From positions 124,001-188,000 of the forward strand of contig JASBNA010000010.1 in NCBI GenBank assembly GCA_038087015.1: DNA of 64,000 nucleotides, written 5' to 3'. Shown piece after piece: positions 36,925 to 48,815 of the stretch. Position 1 is the first letter of the stretch. Every line of letters starts with the position of its first letter. The notes beneath the pieces are model-generated. The model did not search any database. It saw nothing but the letters and a program-made list of their open reading frames with translations, and was not told the DNA's origin. Source of the DNA: Cerrena zonata (Eukaryota; Basidiomycota; Agaricomycetes; Polyporales; Cerrenaceae). A program made the translations under genes and the position numbers.

Positions 36925-37872
36925 TTTATCACTGGTATCCCATAGCGTAAATGTACAATAGCTGCTCCCCATAGATATCCACCGGCTGCGGGATTCCTTC
37001 AGTGATACTTTTACATAGATCGTTCTCAGTGGTGTTCCGAAAATAACACAATATTAGTAACTATGATTTGCAAATTGCATCTAGACGATCAGATGCTCGT
37101 GACAGATTTACAAGCCCCTTTTAAATTACTCTGTGCGGCTAGTGTTAGAGGCACCCACAGTCAACGGAGGGAATGAAGGACTCAGCCATTTGAGCGAGTC
37201 ACAACGTGTAAGCGCCCATTGTATCGAGCAGAGAATTGGAGACTAGGTACTCAAAATATTCGTGCAAAGCCTGGATATTCTTCTATAGATACTAAGTATA
37301 TAGTAATACATACCTATGAGGTTCGTTTTCCTTACTAATTAATGCCCCGCCCTTGAGGTCGGGTCTGACTCCTAGTGTCGAGGCGGCGAACAATAAGTAC
37401 AGTGTAATGTGTATCACACCAAAGACTGTGAATATTCGCGCAGCCTTACACTCATTCTGAGGGATACGAAGCTCACTAACACCTTTGAGGGGTAATACAT
37501 ATTCACGCAAAATAAGTTATTTTGTGAAAAAAGGAGAAAGAGGGAAGTTAAGCCCGACCCAGATCGCGGTTCAAACTAATGCGCGGTGATCGCCGATGAT
37601 GCTATGACAAATGTGTTGGGAGATTTCGATTAACCTCAAGTGACTCTTTGCATCTTATCCACCTCGCCTTGCAATAACAATAATTCTTCAATTTCCCCGA
37701 CTATTTCTTTCCACTACTAGGTTCAATGGGAAGGTCATCTAGGGCGACTGTGAGAGGAATGAGAACGAGATTCAACTCAGAAGTGAGTACGATAACATAT
37801 CTGTAAGTTGACCTAATATGCAAGTTAATACTCCTCGTCTCACCACCATTTACAAGAAGAGACCTCGAACCA
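36925..37872. other. Intergenic, no gene recognised
   Basis: No coding motif or repeat is evident. Minus-strand frames at 37292-37510 and 37701-37952 are short and unlike known proteins. Confidence 0.5.
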
Positions 37873-38115
37873 GTGGAGGAACAAACATACTTCGCGGATG
37901 GTGATCTGAGGAAATTTCTTCCAGAGCTTGTGCCTGAAATCCTCCTACACATTCAGCATGATCCCCTTCTACATGACCGGGGGCTAGTTCCACTTAATAA
38001 CGACAGGAATGGTCGATGTTTATATCGACGCCCGAAGGTTCTCGGATGGCCTTTCTCGTGTTGCTTGGTTTTTCATTATTGGAAAGAGCTTTTCACCCCT
38101 AATCTTTACAGATAA
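37873..38115 (+). pseudogene. Truncated F-box-like gene
   Basis: The frame reads LRKFLPELVPEILLHI (F-box start) and, 40 residues on, FSCCLVFHYWKELFTPNLYR then TAA. It parallels FLPEIVVELVQYI and LSCCLVCRYWNKLFIPVLYEE in the intact F-box gene at 41475-42750, but stops right where the F-box would continue. Downstream pieces (38145-38452 with GTAAGG donor, then 38511-38618) stay open but show no F-box likeness. Confidence 0.6.
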
Positions 38116-38144
38116 ATAGTGATTGATCAGGACCGGATGCCATT

Positions 38145-38618
38145 GTGTCTTTGTGTGCACGGCGCATACTAGAAGTGATCACTGTTGACAAACTCGCTAC
38201 AAGCGTGGCTTTCCATATCACTCCAAAGAAGATGAAGAAGGCATATTTCGTACGTCTGGGAGAGTTTGGCAGAGATTCATATCACTTCAGGCTACGACCC
38301 ATGAAGTCGGAGGTTGTCGAGCCTGTTATGGTGGAGAGCTTCAAGTTCCATACCATAGCAGTCAATGCTAATATCGGCGAGACGGCTTGTAGTGGAGTGA
38401 GTTGGGATCCTGGAGGCAATGCCGCAAAACATATCATTTTCTTTCGGTAAGGTTTTGTGTCACCCACTATCGACAATGCTCTCGTTGAATCTGATCTCTA
38501 CAATCCAAGGTTTCAGATCGTTACCTGGCCGCCCAATATCTCACCTCCAGCACATCTGTCATACCTCCCACCCCCAATTCTATATGAGAGGAACCGTTTT
38601 GGAATACGAGATTGGTGA
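38145..38618 (+). other. Exon-like open frames of unknown identity
   Basis: An open frame without ATG (38145-38452) ends at a good donor (CG|GTAAGG). An acceptor at 38510 (CCAAG) would join it in phase to FQIVTWPPNISPPAHLSYL, ending at TGA near 38618. This looks like the 3' end of a decayed gene whose 5' end is the F-box scrap, but the link is inference. Confidence 0.3.
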
Positions 38619-38740
38619 AGTATCGTTGTATTTCATGGGTGTAACGATGGGGCAATTTCAAGGATGAGGTCGTGGCTTGAGCCAAAGCCAGACTACTGTA
38701 TCTACAACGACTTACGACCTAGCTCACACAACAACTGAGC

Positions 38741-38812
38741 CAGGAAGACAGACTCATCAAAGTCCTGTCGAAGGAGGTGGGCGAATCTGCCTATGAATGC
38801 GACAACCCCAAC
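38741..38812 (+). pseudogene. Scrap of a second sesquiterpene synthase (C-terminus)
   Basis: The frame reads [18 protein letters not shown] followed by NPN, against [18 protein letters not shown] followed by an NPK stretch in the intact enzyme (36695-36770). Nucleotide identity is high over about 70 bp and then fades. None of the catalytic core is present nearby. Confidence 0.75.
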
Positions 38813-39701
38813 ACTCCCCGACGGAAACATGTCTTACTCGCGAGCTTCAATGCCTTCATATCCAATTATCCGTCGTTCCTCTAGATCTCCTTAGTTTCTA
38901 CATCTTTACCGCTCTTTCTTTCTTTCGAAACCTAACGTCCTTACATTTGTCACTTAGTTTCTCTTCGGTGTCCTATGATGACGTATGTATAGATACTGAG
39001 AGCCAAGTGGTAGTACTGAGTATTGAACGATATATATTAGACTGCTGTACGGGACAAAGACCAAGTGACAGTTATTCGAGCGTCGTACATACTATAGTTA
39101 ACGGACAATTCTCCAAAGCATCTCGTACTCACAACATAGAAATTGTGAGTCGGAGTGGATCGCGACCGGAGCAACTAGCCAAAAATGAGGCTGCTTCGAA
39201 GTCGTATTTGCGCCCTTTAACGTTATGGAAATTTCTCCATATTCAAATTGTACATACCTGAGCACTGGAATGTCATAGCCTCTTCGATTCCTCGAGAGTC
39301 GATTAGTAACCTCGAAGTGAATCAATTTACGTCGGCTACTTTGTTCGATGGCCTCCCTCGGGGTCCTCGGGTGCAATAGAGGAAGCGCACGTGACGGCAA
39401 CCATCATTCGTCCGCCCGTGCCTCAGTGTCTCTGGATCGAGGCATTCGATATTTCTGTCTCTGCTTTGTCGCTCTCACTCAGCTCACCAGTTGTTGCTTT
39501 CTCCCTTCCTTTACTTCCACCTTCTCTTATCCTTCTCTCCCTGGGCCGCGCCCTCTTGCTTGTCGTTCTAGCTATACTTGCTGCATCCGTTCTCTTCCAA
39601 AAGCTTGAGGCTTGATCTTGTTCCGCTCACCTATCTTTTGCTGTCCACCGAACCTCTTGCTCTCTTATCCGCTGTCACCTTCGATAATTAAGAATACAAC
39701 G
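38813..39701. other. Upstream region of the CFEM-like gene
   Basis: No gene is recognised. The last 250 bp are pyrimidine-rich on the plus strand (CTTTCTCCCTTCC, TTATCCTTCTCTCC), a common fungal promoter feature, and precede the CFEM-like gene at 39702. Confidence 0.45.
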
Positions 39702-40813
39702 ATGCAATTCCTTGCCGCTTTCCTCATCTTCTCGGCTTTCTTTGCCAGCAAAGGTCTGTTAAGGCCACTTCCCACTATCCAATGATCGCTCCTTACACAT
39801 GTTTGAACTCTAGCTCTGGCACTCAATATCAACTTTACGGGAAGCGTTAGTAACCCCACACTTGACGTTATCCCTCCTAGCCAATACCTCAGCTTTGATG
39901 ACGCAGAGGCTATGACCACCGTACGTCCCTCAACACACTTACCAGTCGAAACGTCCTTCTCAACCTCTTTCCCTTCAGTGTCAAACCCAGTGCACGACCG
40001 CTACAAACACTATCCAGGTATGTTTTGCTTCTCTTCTCATCTCCATTCCGTCGTCTTCTTCCCTACCCGACATCCCCGCCCCTCCCTTCTTTCCAATATC
40101 CATTTCCTTCCCCTTCTTCACCCACTTCGCAACTCTTCCCACGATTCCCTCGATCTGATCCCTGTTCTTTCCTGCCACACCCAGACCTGTGGTGACACTG
40201 GCGACGACTGCCTGTGCAGCAACACCACCATCGCCGACATTGTCTCGTGCCATCAATGTGTCTTCTCGGACCTCATTCACAGACGTAAGGTTGCTACCGA
40301 CATTAGGGAGAACTCGACTCCTGCTTTGGCCGGTGAGTACAATTCAATCTTATCTTTTCTACGTTCTTTTGTTTCGAGAGACGGGATGGAGGGTTGTCGA
40401 CCCGTTGGAACTTCTACACGAGACCCGTTTCTAGGTTCCAAAGTCCTGGGTCATCCGTGTCAATCATATCCCCAATCCTTCCATCTTGAAGCGTGACACC
40501 TTGACACTCCATCCCAACTCCCTTATTCTCAATCCCTCCACTCCACCCTTCCTAAAACAATCCACTCACCCTTTCTTTCGCAGCCTGGCAAGCCGCCTGC
40601 CTCACCACTGCCCCCGTCAACGCCACCCTCCCCGACCACGACGTTGATTTCCCCTTCACCTTCAAAGCCTTCAAGGCCGAATTCGCCATCACCGTCCCAA
40701 GCGACTGGGATGGTCCCTTCGGTCAGGGACTCAACATGGGCGCCACTGTCGTTACAGTCATCGCTGGGGCTCTGTTGGGCGGTAGTTTGATTGGGATCTT
40801 GTGTACCATGTAA
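39702..40813 (+). CDS. CFEM-like secreted protein, probably GPI-anchored
   Basis: Exons: 39702-39753, 39814-39920, 39979-40017, 40185-40332, 40584-40813; 191 residues. The N-terminus is a signal peptide (QFLAAFLIFSAFFASKALA). The mature part carries a Cys-spaced block from residue 54: CQTQC, TCGDTGDDCLCSN, IVSCHQC, with a later Cys in WQAACLTTAP. The CG...DDCLC core resembles the eight-cysteine CFEM-type module of fungal surface proteins, though the spacing is not a textbook match. The C-terminus (GATVVTVIAGALLGGSLIGI) is a hydrophobic tail preceded by a polar stretch, fitting a GPI signal or a single anchor. N-glycosylation sequons NFT, NTT and NAT are visible. The likely location is the cell wall or plasma membrane; the role is unknown. 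Confidence 0.82.
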
Positions 40814-41474
40814 AGATGTGCCGTGTGTGTGAAAGGCGTGAGGAGAGGGGAGACGTGATTGATGGTCTTTGGGGGCGGTGTAGGATTAGGAGGGAAAGGT
40901 ATCTCTTGTCGGATGGTTTGGGGATTCTTAGGGGTTATACGGATTGGATTGGATGCGTATGTATGTATGCGGGTCATCATTTCTTTTATTGATTACTCTT
41001 ATTTTTGATGCTCCGAAACCTCTTCAGCTCTTTGCAAGCTAGTTGTCGTGGTGTTTTCGTGAGCGGAATCTGGAATATTGATTCTCAGAGCATTGTTGAC
41101 ATATAAACGGTTTGATTGTTGGAAGGCCCGATTGTCAATAAATTGGTGTCAGGCATGGTGGGACATCGAAAGCCGGGAGGTTAGTTCAAAAATTCAAAGT
41201 CGTTGGCTAAGTTTCCGCACAGCGTGTCAATCCGTATCTCCAATCGCTTCCTTCCTAATCGTAGGATCTTCCAACCCTGAGCCCACAAACTGTGTTCTCC
41301 TTGTTACAGTCGGCGTCGGGGTTTGTGAACGCGAGTCAGCATGACATGTGGTCGACCATCCATATCTCTTTGCAGTGTATCTTTTGATACATGACCCCGA
41401 ATACAAATACATGACCCCAATCCAAGACCAATGAACATAGCCCGACCCCTATATACCTATGCCCATCCAAGTGG
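40814..41474. other. Intergenic between convergent genes
   Basis: Spacer between the CFEM-like gene (+) and the F-box gene (-), so it probably holds both 3' UTRs. The first 100 bp are G-rich. No further gene is seen. Confidence 0.5.
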
Positions 41475-42750
41475 TCACAGGTCTAATCGCCGTATGAGGA
41501 AACGGGGTGTTTTTATGATCAGGATCCCCCTGTCATGCAACCGACAAAAGAGTGAATCGTAACTTGGTCTGTTTTCACTCATACTAGTATCAGTGAAGGA
41601 GATCCATAACTCCGGGACCCTGTTGCTCGCTTGCATCTCGAGCATAGAATCCTCCAACGCTGTTGCAGGGATCCTTGTCAAGTCAGGGACCCATTCACTA
41701 ATCTGGATATCCATCCTCAAAGCGGGTGTCACCAAGCTAGAACACAATGATGCAAACCACGGTACGACCGTTTCCCACAGGTCTGACCTTTCCAACCTAC
41801 TACCTCTCTTGAATAAACAGCTTATGGCGCTGAGGTTCGGGTTATGACGAAAATCAAGCCCTACAATGACATAAACACGATACGTGAACACAGAATTTGA
41901 GGAGGATTCTTACCAAGATTCTGGACATTGCCCATTATCAATTCGAGATCAACTTCCGTGATGAGAGGGCCAATGGTTCTCAGACAGGAGTTCACAAGAT
42001 CGATGCTTGTATTCCATGTGGTTGTAACGAGAGTCATTGTGGCCACACATCGTCCAATTTGTAGAGTCAAACTAGCGGAAAATTCGCCGAGACTTCTACC
42101 TAAATTTCCAAGTAAATAGGTATAAATTTTGTCACAATATCAAATGAATTTCACTCACCTTTGCTATCATCGCTCATAACACAAGAAAACTTGATAGGTT
42201 GTGTATGCTGGAGAAATTGAACCAAACGCCGTATTGAACTTGGGTGAATCCGAACCGTTTTCCCAAAAATGCAGGTCTTGCATTGTGGAGGTAAACGATT
42301 TAGAAATTGGGGGAATCTCAGGTGGCAATAACTCAGATCAAAATCACCGATTGAGAGCGAGAGCAGGTTGGGTAATTGCAGCAAGATGGGTGTCCAACCC
42401 TTAGTCGATTTGTCACTGTATACTATCAGCCTACGAATCAGGTTTTTGTACTCCGGTTTGATGTGCCAGAGGGAATGGAGGAGGCGAGACACAAGCTTGG
42501 GTTTGTAGGGATCGAGGAGTATCTCTTCATAAAGGACCGGGATAAACAATTTGTTCCAATAACGACATACCAAGCAGCACGAGAGACGGATTCTCAACAT
42601 TGCTGTGTACTCGTAGAGGCTAACATTGGGGTCTTTGACTGGGTTGGGGTTTCGGATGTATTGGACAAGTTCTACCACTATCTCTGGGAGAAACCTTCTG
42701 CGTCGCTCCCCGCTGCCAGCGAGAACCGGTTCGAAATAGCTGTCAGGCAT
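41475..42750 (-). CDS. F-box-like protein
   Basis: Exons, minus strand: 42750-42159, 42099-41914, 41860-41475; 387 residues, in phase throughout. An F-box-like N-terminus spans about residues 18-85: RRFLPEIVVELVQYI, then LRIRLSCCLVCRYWNKLF and IPVLYEEILLD. F-box proteins known from other systems bind Skp1 and present substrates to SCF ubiquitin ligases. The rest has Leu-rich segments (ILLQLPNLLSLSIGDFDL) without clear repeats, as in the expanded F-box families of agaricomycetes. The first exon is 592 nt, the same length as the homologous exon of the pseudogene at 43850-44659. Substrate unknown. Confidence 0.72.
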
Positions 42751-43253
42751 CTCTTTATGATAACGCTACACCATCCAAAGTATACAACCATAGATAGATA
42801 TTAAAAAACTGCAATAACTCACCACTGGCAGCTTATACGGTGTTCTCAATGCTAGTAGATTTGCTTGGGCACGTCGCTTGAGCACAATGTTTCAATGGAG
42901 AGTTCACCGACTCAGAGTCGCAACCAAGCCCTTTCCCAGGACGTCATGATTGAACTTTATCAGGCTCGTTTTGGATTTTGAACAGGTCATTCCCGAGTCA
43001 CTCGCAGCGTCTCAATCCAAACCACGTCACGGTCCAGTTTCGATAGACCTGGCTGAAAATGTGTGAAGGATTAAGGTGCTTAGATGTAGGGTACGATGAA
43101 CACCAATGTCTATGACAACTTGGATCTTTGGTACATAAATAGAAGGGGCCAGAAGATTTGAACGCATGCGCCGGTATCCTAAGAGTGATATATATGCTAC
43201 ATGCATGGACACCAGTGTCAGATGGATTGGGAGCGATATCCCGGCATCCTTTT
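42751..43253. other. Intergenic, no gene recognised
   Basis: Upstream sequence of the F-box gene. Small frames only. Confidence 0.45.
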
Positions 43254-43754
43254 CTAATCCGAGTCTGAAGACAACAGTGAGTCGTTTCGTGACAACATTT
43301 CCTTTCCTTCATCTTTATTCTCGTTTTCGTTTTCTATTTCGAGTTCGTCGCCTTCATCGAAAGCTTCTCCTTCACCCGTCCCTTCTCCATGCGGCCTTTT
43401 TTCTTCCAGTGAGGGTACTAAGCCTGCAGAGTAGTCGGCATACCATCTCTTTCTATCCTTAAAGACGCTTTCAATCATGTATTAAGCTTCATCGGACCCT
43501 TCGGTACAATCTATGCCTTCTTGCAGCATTTCCTCTTCCGGAGAAGGGTGTGGGACGAGGTCTTCATTAGTATGCAGCCATCTCTGTATATCATGATCTT
43601 CAGACCCCCCTGAATCGGACACATCCGCCCTTTCAAGCTCAAGCGGCGCCGGAGAAGGAATCAGGGAGGATGATGAGCTTATCCAGTAGAGACGAGATAA
43701 AGTGCACGAAGGGTCTGAGCCGGGTAGTGGGGAATTAATATTTGTATAGGCCAT
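43254..43754 (-). other. Acidic, low-complexity reading frame with one stop
   Basis: Minus-strand frame 43754-43482 (starts at an ATG; Ser- and Glu-rich, DVSDSGGSEDHDIQRWLH) ends at TAA. The same frame reopens at 43478-43254 (EIENENENKDEGKEMLSRND). It may be the 3' exon region of the neighbouring F-box pseudogene, which an acceptor TGTCAG near 43770 would reach, or unrelated sequence. Confidence 0.35.
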
Positions 43755-43849
43755 ACGCGCAGAAGGGGCTCTGACATATGTATTACGATAAAGAGAAAAA
43801 TCCGAAGGCCGTCAGCATTGTCCCCACAAATCTCAGAGACTTCTCTTAC

Positions 43850-44659
43850 CATAATGATACGTAACCCTTATAACGAGGTCCTGAAGAGGGCGACCTAAAA
43901 ATTCAAAACAAGGGTCCAGGTCCTGATTCGAATCTTGAATCCTAATCGCAATTTTAATTGTAAAACTACATTGCCCAATTTCTAGCACGGCTATCGCTTG
44001 AATCTTCAGTTCATCTTTCCAAGAGTCAGTAAAATTATTATTACATGAGTGACGTGATATCACTCACCAATGTAACCATCAACCATGACACAAGAATACG
44101 AGCGAAGTCTATTCCGTCGGATGAATCGAAGGAGTCCTTTTAATAGCCTCAAGTTAGGCGGTCGCATCCCTTCTCCGTAGATATCTATTTCACAGGTAGA
44201 TGGTAGACGACGGAGGAGTCGAGAGAGCATCGGGTGACAGCTTGGTAAATCGAAAACATCGAGAACAAGATAGCGAATCCTTGGTAATGGATTGAGCAGG
44301 AGATATGTCCAGACGATGGTCGCTTTTCCGCCTACCAACATTCCAATGATGTGCTCCTTGTAGTCAGGCTGATCATGCCAGAGTGTGTGGCGAAGCCTTG
44401 ATATCCGCTTATCATCATCGAGAAGAATTTGTGCATAAAGTGCGGGAGTGAATAGTTTCTCTCAATCAGAGCATACCAGGCAACATGAAGACATCGTCTG
44501 CAACAACTGCCGATATTCAGCAATGACATTGGTCCGCTCAGCCTCGTCTCGATCCAGCAATGCCTTGTTGAGTAGTATAGAGGGTCGGAAACATAGCGTG
44601 ACGAGATTTACAAGCTCTGGGTGGAATCTTTGGGAAAGAGATCCATTTGCACGTCGCCT
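43850..44659 (-). pseudogene. F-box-like paralogue with nonsense codon in the F-box
   Basis: Exons, minus strand: 44659-44068 and 44014-43850, beginning after an ATTAG acceptor; any start exon is upstream and not resolved. It reads HPELVNLVTLCF, then MSSCCLVCSD, TGA, EKLFTPALYAQILLD and on through LRRLPSTCEIDIYGEG. The TGA (44462-44464) sits exactly where the intact paralogue has Trp in CRYWNKLF, so a TGG-to-TGA change killed it. The rest stays open for 190 codons, so inactivation looks recent, unless the gene is read through or the codon is edited. Confidence 0.7.
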
Positions 44660-45753
44660 CTAATAGAGTCCATGGGATCCAGCTACGATTTTTTGTTTTA
44701 TTTGTCGATCGTTTAGTACAATACAGGATCGATGACATTATTTGGAGCGACTTGCTCGGTATATCACTAGCTGGTGCATGAATAGGGCCTGACATGGCTT
44801 TCGAAAGAGAGATAATACCAGTACTGTTGGTAGGAGGTCAGGGAGTGCAACGGGAGAGCAGGAGATTCCAGCAAGTGGAGAGATTCTGGTCGTGGGTGCC
44901 AGCTTGGGGAGAACACATGTTGACTATACCGCGGTATTACTACCCACCCCTGAGGCCTGAGGTCCGGGATGAGTCGATTTGGATACATAATCATAACGTA
45001 TCATACATACAACAAGTCATAAAAGGTCCCCTGGCAGTCTTCCACAATGTTATATCCCACAACCCTCTATTCAATGCGATGGATGCTTGACGTTATTGAA
45101 TTGTCTATGACAAGGCTCATAGTGTCCTATGACGTGCCGTTTCTGAGGCAGTATCCCACTGGCAGAAAAAGAACGGATGGGCCATACGTCGAGGCTACAG
45201 CCCAATATTGGAGCGAGTTAAAATGAGGAGGTGTACCCCAATTCGGATGTCTGGACGTAGAGGACAGATTGGCCCAAAAATTGATATAACTCAAACAAGT
45301 CACCACTACCCAATTGGGAAGCAACGGGAAGCAACGTGGCTTTTCCCGAAACCACCATCATCATCATGCTAAGTATAGTACAACGCTTACCCTTATCTAT
45401 TGCAGCTGTGGATAACGCTATGACAGAAAAATTCCAATTCTCTGCTCCCATGATACGCTTTATCGGTACATAGGTGTACGCGAGCCCTCTTTTTCTGCTT
45501 ATCTCCACCCTCAAGCGCGAGAATACGGCAATCTGGACCATACTGAATTGCCCTCGACGGTCTGAGAGTATGAATATATATGAACAGCTGAACAAAACCA
45601 CATGCTCCGAGCTCGAACCTTGTATCTACCTTCCCAAAGTTCCCATCCTTTGTCCTCGACTGTCGTTTTAGACTTCCTGGTTCCCTCTTCTCTTGAAAAA
45701 CTTGGAAAATTGTGCCGTCGTTGAAGCGACAGCTGAAATTGGAACCGTTCAAG
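44660..45753. other. Intergenic, upstream of permease
   Basis: Contains a plus-strand frame of 98 codons (44794-45090, starting at ATG: RFWSWVPAWGEHMLTIPRYY) with no recognised motif and no neighbours in frame. The final 300 bp are presumably permease promoter. Confidence 0.4.
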
Positions 45754-48438
45754 ATGACTTCACGAGCAGCGCAAATCGCTAAAGCGGACGAAGAGCTGCT
45801 TGCGACTTTGGGATATAAGCAGGAGTTCAAGCGTGCTTTTTCTGGGTTGGAGGTATGACGTCGTTTTCACTCACATGCGTACCTCTCATATTGAATACCG
45901 ACGTTGATGCGTTTTGTGCTAGACGTTTGGCATTGCGTTTAGTATTATCGGACTTTTGCCTTCTATCGCGTGCGTACTTTCACCCTCAGACACGACTATG
46001 GACCGTTGTGACTTTTGGCATGCCAATATCTGACTCGTTTCGCTTGCCCGGTTTTCTCCCTTTAGATCTGTCTTGTTTTACTCGATACCTAATGGTGGAC
46101 CTTCCGCTATGGTCTGGGGTGTGAGTTACTTTCTCACTTTCACTTTCGTCCTTATAACTAATGCAATGTGACTACAGTGGGCGGTAGCCTCGTTTTTCAT
46201 TCTCCTCATAGGAATGTCTATGGCGGAGCTTGCTTCTGCTGCTCCTACATCTGGTGGTGTACGTCCCCTTCGTCTATGGTCGTCTGACTCCCTTTAACGT
46301 TCATCTGTGGATATATGACACATACAGCTCTACTTCTGGACACACTCGCTCTCCTCACCCAAATATAGAAACGTGCTCGCTTGGATCGTTGGATGTACGT
46401 GTCCCTCTCATCACCGTCTCCTCTTCTGCGCTCTGTCGCTCCCCTCTCGAATTCGTTATCATATTTTCCGAGTCCTTTCCTTCTGCTTCGTCTGTTATCT
46501 CGTAGAAGCCCCTGACTGATGATTAATGACATGCAGACGCAAACACGATAGGCAGTATCGCTTCTATCGCTTCGATTGATTGGGGATGTGCCGTTCAGAT
46601 TATGGCTGCTGTTACGATTGGAAGCAAGGATCAGAGTTTCGAGGCTACCGATGCTATGACTTAGTGCGTTAATTTCATTATGTCTTCTCTCTTCTTTTAC
46701 CCCTATTTTTCGTCATGTCCCGTGTTTTTTTGGTGGAAACGTGGGACATTTTGAATTAGAGTCTGCTAATCTTAATCCCGGATACTAATAAACGTCCAAT
46801 CTCTAGTGGAGTATACGCCGCAGTAGTGCTCTCGCATGCAGTTATCTGTTGTCTGGGTACCGCCGTTTTGGCTCGATTGCAGACAGTTTATGTCGTACTG
46901 AACGTTCTGTACGTCTTTCGTCTTCTCAGTATTCCATTTTTCCTCACTAATCCACCTCTTGGATCGGACTTCAAAAGACTCTGCTTGGCCGTTATCATCG
47001 CACTCCCCGCAGCGACACCTTCTGAATTGAAGAACAGCGCAAGCTTTGCCTTGGGTGGTTTCGCGAACTGCAAGTCTTCTCCCTTTGTTAATCATAATGT
47101 TCGGTTGTTTACTTATTGATCTCTGATAGTCAACGGCTGGCCGAATGGCTATGCGTTCATCCTGAGTTTCCTAGCTCCTTTATGGACAATCTGTTAGTCT
47201 TCCTTCAACCTCTGATGACATTAACGAACAAAAATTAACTCTTTCTAAGGCTCATTCGACTCGAGTGTCCACATCTCCGAGGAAGCTTCCAATGCAGCTA
47301 CTGCCGTACCCTGGGCTATCGTCGGTGCGATTTCGATCGCTGGTATTCTCGGCTGGGGTACGTCCACTCCGCATTTTCCCCTTTTTGCTCAGCTTTGGTA
47401 CTAACAAATACCACGCTCTTGGATACTGACAGGTATCAATGTATCCCTGGCGTTCTGCATGGGTACCGACCTGGAGGCGATCAACGACTCGGCACAACCC
47501 ATGGCCCAGATTTTCTTTAACAGCTTCGGGCAAAAGGGGACGTTGGCGATTTGGGTGAGTTTCCGTCTCTCCCTTTAAAATTAAAATTGCCTTCTGATGT
47601 TTCGCTTCATAGGCTATTGTCGTGATCGTGCAGTAAGTTTCTTTTTTTATCACCTCGCTCAGAAACTATATTAAACATACTATATTATCATTAGATACAT
47701 GATGGGATCCAGCATGGTACGTTCTTTCACCGCGACTTATGATCTTGGTTCTCAACAAACAATCCTACTTTAGGTCCTCGCAGCATCAAGACAGACATTC
47801 GCCTTTTCCCGAGATGGCGCACTCCCATTCTCCAACTGGCTCTACCGCATGAACAGCTACACCAAAACCCCCGTCAACACGGTACGTTCCTCTCCCCCTC
47901 TCATTCTCTCATTCTCGTTTCCTGATTACTCACACACTTCTGAAAACAGGTCTGGTTCACCTGCATCCTCTCCCTCCTCCTCGCCCTCCTCGCATTCGCC
48001 GGTCCCTCCGCCATCTCCGCCATCTTCTCTCTCTCCGTAACAGCCCTCTACGTCGCCTACGCCATCCCCATCGCCTGCCGTTTCCTCGGGACCAACGACT
48101 TCACGCCCGGTCCCTTCACTCTCGGCCGCTTCTCCGCCCCCGTCGCATTCATCGCATGTATCTGGATGGGCCTCATGAGCGTCGTCTTGATGTTCCCCAG
48201 TACACCCGATTTGGGCGGGGAAGGTGCGAATAAGGTGGAGGAGATGAATTATACGGTGGTCGTCCAGGGGGGTGTGCTTGGGTTGAGTTTGGTGTATTAT
48301 TGGTTCCCGTGGGGGTTGGGTGGGAGGTATTGGTTTAAGGGACCTGTGCCGACTGTTGTTGGGGATGATGAGGGGAGTGAGGGGAGTTCGCAGGTGGAGA
48401 AGAAGGAGAGGGTTGTTGTTGAGCAGAGGGATGTTTAG
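45754..48438 (+). CDS. Amino-acid permease, APC superfamily (GABA/choline permease type)
   Basis: Fifteen exons: 45754-45852, 45923-45969, 46066-46120, 46178-46258, 46328-46394, 46537-46663, 46807-46908, 46978-47069, 47130-47192, 47250-47357, 47433-47554, 47613-47632, 47695-47716, 47774-47881, 47950-48438; 533 residues. It is a 12-helix plasma-membrane or vacuolar importer of the amino acid/choline family. Signatures: LGYKQEFKRAFSGLETFGIAF, GPSAMVWGW...GMSMAELASAAPTSGGLYFWT, HISEEASNAATAVPWAI, ASRQTFAFSRDGALPFSNWL, and KTPVNTVWF. These match fungal Uga4/Hnm1-like permeases; substrate is not decided by sequence. Intron 8 is GC-AG (donor GCAAGT at 47070), the only donor that keeps FANFNGWPNG in frame. 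Exons 12 and 13 are 20 and 22 nt. Codon use in the last exon is GC-rich at first and then shifts to G-rich. Confidence 0.95.
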
Positions 48439-48624
48439 GGTGAGGGAGTGTTAAGGGAGAGTTGTTAAAATACGAGAAGTTGCTTATATTAGATATGGAA
48501 TTAAATTCAATGATTTAGATAAGAGATAAAAGATGTTGTGCTTGAGGACAATTTCCCTTCCAACCTCTCTAAACTCACGCACATTTAAAACACCAAATGC
48601 CTTTACCCCACCCGTCTCGCTCAT

Positions 48625-48815
48625 CGCATTGTTCTCGTATTCCCCAACACACCCTCATTAAGCAATGTCATTAACAGTACACAAACCCTGCTAGAGAGAA
48701 TGAATCATAAAGCGGTCGTGTTTGGCGTATTATTAGTTGGGTGCGAAGCTATTGGTTCAAGACACCTGTTTCTCTTTTCGAGGGGAAGAGAGAGGAGTTC
48801 ACAGATGGAAAGCTG
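48625..48815 (+). pseudogene. Degenerate echo of the permease 3' end
   Basis: Short blocks recur in order from the last permease exon: TATTCCCCAACACACC (against TGTTCCCCAGTACACC), GCGGTCGTG, GTATTATTAGTTGGGTGCGA, GCTATTGGTTCAAGA, and GAGAGGAGTTCACAG. Identity is modest and gapped. It looks like an old partial tandem duplication. Confidence 0.55.

Noticed and set aside
39348..39615. Hydrophobic 74-86 codon frames upstream of the CFEM-like gene
   Set aside because: They arise from the pyrimidine-rich promoter region, which reads as Leu/Ser/Pro; no splice link or homologue recognised.
35456..42750. A terpene biosynthetic gene cluster
   Set aside because: No P450, oxidoreductase, transporter or regulator sits beside the terpene synthase; neighbours are F-box and CFEM-like genes.
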